Source of the DNA: Lophium mytilinum
Lineage: Eukaryota > Ascomycota > Dothideomycetes > Mytilinidiales > Mytilinidiaceae
Length of the DNA: 64,000 nt
Direction of reading: 5' to 3'
NCBI GenBank assembly: GCA_010093605.1
Contig: MU004194.1
Span: 260,908 to 324,907, forward strand
The notes under the pieces are model-generated. The model worked only from the letters and a program-made list of their open reading frames with translations, searched no databases and was not told where the DNA came from. Each line of letters opens with the position of its first letter. The first letter of the stretch is position 1. Both the position numbers and the translations under genes were made by a program. Shown piece by piece: positions 60,301-64,000 of this stretch.

Positions 60301-60404
60301 TTTTCGGTTTCGTCATCGAGGGCATCTTCCTGAGAACGGCGCGGTGGGTTTGAATTTGACGACGCAGGAGCAGGTCGCCGCTCAGAAACGGCACGATCAC
60401 TCAT
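57305..60404 (-). CDS. FIG4: Polyphosphoinositide phosphatase Fig4 (Sac domain)
   Basis: Two exons, 60404-58588 and 58541-57305, 1017 aa (yeast 879). Fig4 dephosphorylates PI(3,5)P2 on the vacuole and also stabilises the Fab1-Vac14 kinase complex that makes it. Seen: a disordered acidic N-terminus (1-125), then the Sac domain from KFSLYETSTRFYLVGGD, with LLGFIRFTEAYYMLLITKR, DLTRSFYFSYSYNITRSLQ, FVWNHYLLEP, and the active site RTNCIDCLDRTN with C559 and R565 (CX5R). FHGHGDTIAIQYGGSHLVNT continues after the splice. The C-terminal third is Fig4-type (EAYNLFLGNY, DYYLHHADPR, WLEYYRPLA) with a Ser/Pro-rich insertion near 810-900 that is less conserved. A long antisense frame over that insertion is a shadow. 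Confidence 0.93.
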
Positions 60405-61336
60405 ATCGAATGGTCTGTCAAGAGAGCCGGCCTTAGCGTCTCGTTCACACGTTTAGGGGAAAGCAGCTTTGTTGCCGCAATGATTTTTTCATATCAGCCG
60501 CATCCGCTGATGGTGATGGTCGGGCAGGATTGACGTCAGTCCCAAGCTGACCATGACAGATTATCGTCAGAAAACAAAGAGGGTCCAGAGGTGCGTGCAA
60601 GGTACGAAGCACTGTAAAGAGCTGGTCACCGTCGGTAGCGAAAGAGCAAATGTATTGAAGAAATGGAGGAAGTTGTACCAAGCAGCAAGCAACTGAGCAA
60701 CGCCTGCACAAACTTGGGGAACGTTGACTCGCTCTAGCGCAGCTATTTCGGGACTAGCGGAGCAGCTTGGAAACACCACTACATCTCCCCCAGGCTGTCT
60801 TGATTGCTTCCTACCCAAACTGCATCAAGTCAAATCTACTAACTTGCAAGTCCGTATAAGTCAGGGTGCCTGGGCATGGCTTACATAGTACGTCAGCCTG
60901 CGATGCCGATAGTGGGACCTTTTCGCGTCGTGCATGCGTTTCCCTGAAATTCCAGCAAATCGAAAAATGTAGTAGTTCTCATAAGGCGAGCTGTCTTAAT
61001 GCTGCGCACTTGTATTTGCCGCTACTCAGAGTGTCTCAATAGCTTTTCAGGAGTTCATACAAGGCAAGAATGTGTCCTTTTGCCTCTCCTGGTCCTTCGT
61101 TGGGCTACGACAGCCGATGTCATTACCAATACAATGCTTTTACGAAAAGCCCATGGCTCTGTGGAGGAGCATCGGCCTATGCGTTCCATGGAAAACTCAA
61201 TGCCAAGGACGAGGGAAGCTGAAATAAGCTCTGCGAGAACCATGGTACAATATTTGACACATATTCCATTCCTCACGAGAAATCACATTCAATACTACTC
61301 TCTTTGTTTTTGCTTATTGGTTATCTACGATGCGAA
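60405..61336. other. Divergent promoter FIG4 / F-box gene
   Basis: About 930 bp. Small frames only. No RNA gene or repeat recognised. Confidence 0.5.
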
Positions 61337-62644
61337 ATGTCACCTTCAAGTACAGTTCCTGAAGATGGCTGTATTTCCGGCCTCCCACAAGAGCTCTGGG
61401 ATAACGTGGTCAGAAGACTGTCGCTGCGAGATGTTAAGAGCCTTCGTCTAACCTCGAAAGCTTTCAACTACACCGCATCGCCCTACCTGTTCACTCGAGT
61501 CTGCCTATCGTCACATCCACTGGACCTCGAAATATTTACGATGATAGCAACTCACCCAGCTTTCCACCGGAACGTGCAAGAGCTCGTTTGGGACGACTCG
61601 ACTTTTCGTCCTGACATTCTGCAATGTAGACTACGAGAGAAGAACGGGATACGATTCTGGAGGCCGATAGCAGAAAAACACTTTGAGATACGGAGACTCA
61701 GCCAGGATGAAAGGGCTCTTGATCTCGCGCTGTCGCATGGCCGTTTCCCGAAGCTCAACCAGGTTACATACGCGCTGATAGGCTTCCGCTATGATCTCAT
61801 ACAAACTTTCGATCCTGAAACGACTCGTTTTCCGAGCCCGACTTGGCGCTTGTGGTACAAACAATACCGCTCGCGTGTTGGAGAAGCCTTCAACCCGGCG
61901 CCCGACATGCACGTGGCCTCATGGCCATCTGGTATTGATCATCAGGCGTTTGAAGTGCATCGCGGACTCAGAGTACTACAGAAATGCTTTGCACGCTCAG
62001 AGCGGTCCGTCCCTACCTTATCACTGAACCTTGACGGCTACAACCGCAAAGGACCAATTTTACGCCCTACCCTGTTTTCCCCAGGTGACACCAAGTTTCA
62101 GTACTTGAGACCCCTTGGCGAACACGTACGACAATTCAACGTCAAATTTGGCGATGGAGTGGGCATTTTCAAGAATCAGGGCCGCCATCTGTTTGCGACG
62201 CTCAATACCATGAAGAATCTCGAGAAAGTCACCATTCAGACTCTCCGGGGTGTCATGAGCACTAAGCCTTTTGAAGCTTTACTGAACAATTTGAGGCTGC
62301 CGGAGCTACATATGTTCGCACTCGATAGGCTTGAACTTCAGGCTTCTGACCTGCTGAAGTTCCTGGTCCGTCATAAGAATACCCTTCGCTGGCTTTTCCT
62401 GCGGAACTGCACTATATCCCAATCCGAATATCCAGACTCACTCGGAGTCTGGACCGGTATTTGCGATTACCTGCGACGTAAACACATTCTGTACGAGGCT
62501 TGCCGGTTCGAAAACTGTTTTACACGGTCTCCGAAGCATTATTACGACCAGAGAGGCTTAAGTAGGCGTCAAAGCGCTCGCGATAACGCCGGGAATCTAA
62601 CTACCGGTCCGCTCGAGGATTTCGACCAGTGGGCCTTTGAATAG
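61337..62644 (+). CDS. F-box protein, substrate receptor of unknown target
   Basis: Single exon, 435 aa from ATG 61337 (an in-frame codon 33 nt upstream is less likely). The F-box lies at residues about 15-50 (ISGLPQELWDNVVRRLSLRDVKSLRLTSKAF) and would bind Skp1 in an SCF ubiquitin ligase. The rest has irregular hydrophobic repeats of the fungal leucine-rich type (FPKLNQVTYALIGF, LRVLQKCF, MKNLEKVTIQTLRG, LRLPELHMFALDRLEL, LRWLFLRNCTI) that could form a substrate-binding solenoid. Such genes are numerous and fast-evolving in filamentous fungi, so no orthologue or substrate can be named. Confidence 0.82.
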   Translation: MSPSSTVPEDGCISGLPQELWDNVVRRLSLRDVKSLRLTSKAFNYTASPYLFTRVCLSSHPLDLEIFTMIATHPAFHRNVQELVWDDSTFRPDILQCRLREKNGIRFWRPIAEKHFEIRRLSQDERALDLALSHGRFPKLNQVTYALIGFRYDLIQTFDPETTRFPSPTWRLWYKQYRSRVGEAFNPAPDMHVASWPSGIDHQAFEVHRGLRVLQKCFARSERSVPTLSLNLDGYNRKGPILRPTLFSPGDTKFQYLRPLGEHVRQFNVKFGDGVGIFKNQGRHLFATLNTMKNLEKVTIQTLRGVMSTKPFEALLNNLRLPELHMFALDRLELQASDLLKFLVRHKNTLRWLFLRNCTISQSEYPDSLGVWTGICDYLRRKHILYEACRFENCFTRSPKHYYDQRGLSRRQSARDNAGNLTTGPLEDFDQWAFE

Positions 62645-62798
62645 CGAAGCGTAGAACTGGGGGATCAGTGACGGAGGAGCGGCAGATTACGCCGCCTGAA
62701 GGGGCCTAACGAGGTGTTGGCCGTGCAGAATCGAAAGCATACAAAACCCCTCGAGTGTGAAAATCGCCGTAGGCAGTGATGGACACACATAGAAAGAT

Positions 62799-63746
62799 CT
62801 ACGACGAAGTGTCTTCCTTACTTCCCCCATTAACCTCACCATTAATTAGTCTCCGATTCCACTCCTCCTCCATCGCCTCCACCCTCTCCCACCCATCCGT
62901 ACCACCCTCTTGCCCCCTTCCACCACCCTTCCCCAACCCCTCTGTCCCCTTCTTTCCAAACTCCGCCGCCATCCCGGCCAGCCCTTGAGCCCTCTCTCTA
63001 TTCACCGCCACCTCTCCCTTCCTAAACAGCTCATCCCTCTCCCGCTTCCACACCACATACGGCCTCTTCTCCACATCCTCCACTACGTTCCCCAACGCAC
63101 TAGTCAGCGACCCAGACCCTGGCACCACAACTTCATACTCACAAAAACCCCAAATCCGGAGCTGTTTCTCAAACCCTAGATTCGGCGTAATCAGCGCACG
63201 AGACTCGCGCGCTAGGGCAAGGGCCTCGGAGTACGGGAGGCGGCAGGCCCGCATAAGGTAGGCGACGCACAGCGCGCCGGAGCGGGAGATGCCTTGGGTG
63301 CAGTGAACTAGGACGCCGGGCCGCCGCTTAGACGAGTCACTTGCTTGTTCACTACTCGTGGTTTCGGCTTCGGACGCCTCGAGAGCGGCTTGGATCCAGT
63401 CGCAGGCACTTTGGAGGTGGAAGAGGAGGTCGGCGAGGGGGTCATCGTCGATGTCTATGCAGCGGTGGATGATGCCCTGGTCGGGTTTGTAGTTAGGAGT
63501 GTCTTCGGGGCGGGTGATTGAGAGGACGTGGGTGATGTTGTGGGCTTTGAGGATGGGGAGGGAGCGGGCGGCGAAGCGGCTGGTAGTTTAAGTGTGCGTT
63601 ACTTCGAGAGAATATGCTCTTGTTTGTTCATTTTCATTTATTTTTGGCAGGAAGCGGGGAGGGGAATTGGAACGGAGATTGAGAGCTTACTCGGATACGA
63701 ACAGACCTGGAATGGTTTTGACTTCTGAGGCTTGGAGAGGTTCCAT
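62799..63746 (-). CDS. Dual-specificity phosphatase (small DSP)
   Basis: Two exons, 63746-63691 and 63579-62799, 278 aa. The start reads MEPLQASEVKTIPGLFVSD, continuing across the splice into RFAARSLPILKAHNITHVLSI, a standard DSP opening. The catalytic loop is LVHCTQGISRSGALCVAYLM (HCX5R with C and R present), preceded by the conserved DIDDDPLADLL stretch that carries the general-acid aspartate. After the domain comes a charged extension of about 90 residues (KRERDELFRKG, GGGRGQEGG) ending KEDTSS. An insertion rich in Ser/Glu lies just before the active site (SEAETTSSEQASDSS). It resembles the fungal Yvh1-like or slow-DSP groups in the domain itself but lacks a zinc-binding tail, so I give no symbol. 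Confidence 0.85.
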
Positions 63747-64000
63747 GTCAGTACAAATGCCGGCGAATTGGAAGCAGGCTTTGTCGCAGCAACGTTTCTA
63801 TTTCCAATCAAAAAAGGGTTATTCCTGGTCAAAGATCTAGAGGCTAATGAGCATGCCCTTGTATTTATGCTGCCACTCTGTTTCGTTGCCTGGATGCCGC
63901 AACGTCAGCTAGGTAGCACTTCAAGTAAGGTCTCACATCATGCACGTGCTGGTGGCGTTGCTCACAAATGTGGCTGTGTAAAACCGCCACAGATTGAACA

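Overview
This window is nuclear DNA from a filamentous ascomycete (Pezizomycotina; a dothideomycete-like fungus is my best guess, but class level is inference). The evidence is direct: 24 recognisable eukaryotic genes on both strands, most split by 48-100 nt introns with GTRNGT-type donors, CTRAY branch points and YAG acceptors, and products that are all fungal housekeeping or fungal-specific families. I found no bacterial features, CRISPR arrays, rRNA or tRNA genes, and no recognisable transposon or virus-derived element. I inferred exon joins by requiring frame continuity and family-consistent protein across each junction; every multi-exon model given here sums to a whole number of codons.

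Layout. 1-4 kb: the 3' end of NOP53 (ribosome biogenesis), ARC1 (tRNA-binding synthetase cofactor) and a GAL10-type UDP-glucose 4-epimerase. 4.3-5.8 kb: a degenerate tandem array whose period steps from 129 bp to about 162 bp. 6-10 kb: a SUN-domain nuclear envelope protein, with a cluster of CTATTGT motifs in its leader, and a UCH deubiquitinase. 10.9-17.6 kb: a Git3/Gpr1-type receptor, the scavenger decapping enzyme and a ferric reductase. 18-26 kb: the DNA polymerase delta small subunit, PPS1 phosphatase and a TYW4 protein in which the LCM methyltransferase joins directly to a JmjC domain. 27-30 kb: ATG18 and the PI31 proteasome regulator. 30.4-34.7 kb: a long convergent gap with no supported gene. 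34.7-50.6 kb: a C2H2 factor, an 18-exon TRP channel (YVC1), an acidic orphan protein, SNG1, a second orphan, deoxyhypusine hydroxylase and RPA12. 51-64 kb: the cohesin loader SCC2, FIG4, an F-box protein and a dual-specificity phosphatase.

Functional threads. ATG18 (PI(3,5)P2 effector), YVC1 (a vacuolar channel activated by PI(3,5)P2 in yeast) and FIG4 (PI(3,5)P2 phosphatase) all lie within 34 kb. Translation and tRNA functions recur (NOP53, ARC1, TYW4, LIA1, RPA12). Nothing resembles a secondary-metabolite cluster. The least explained parts are the tandem array, the 4.3 kb gap, the two orphan proteins and the receptor's repeated tail.
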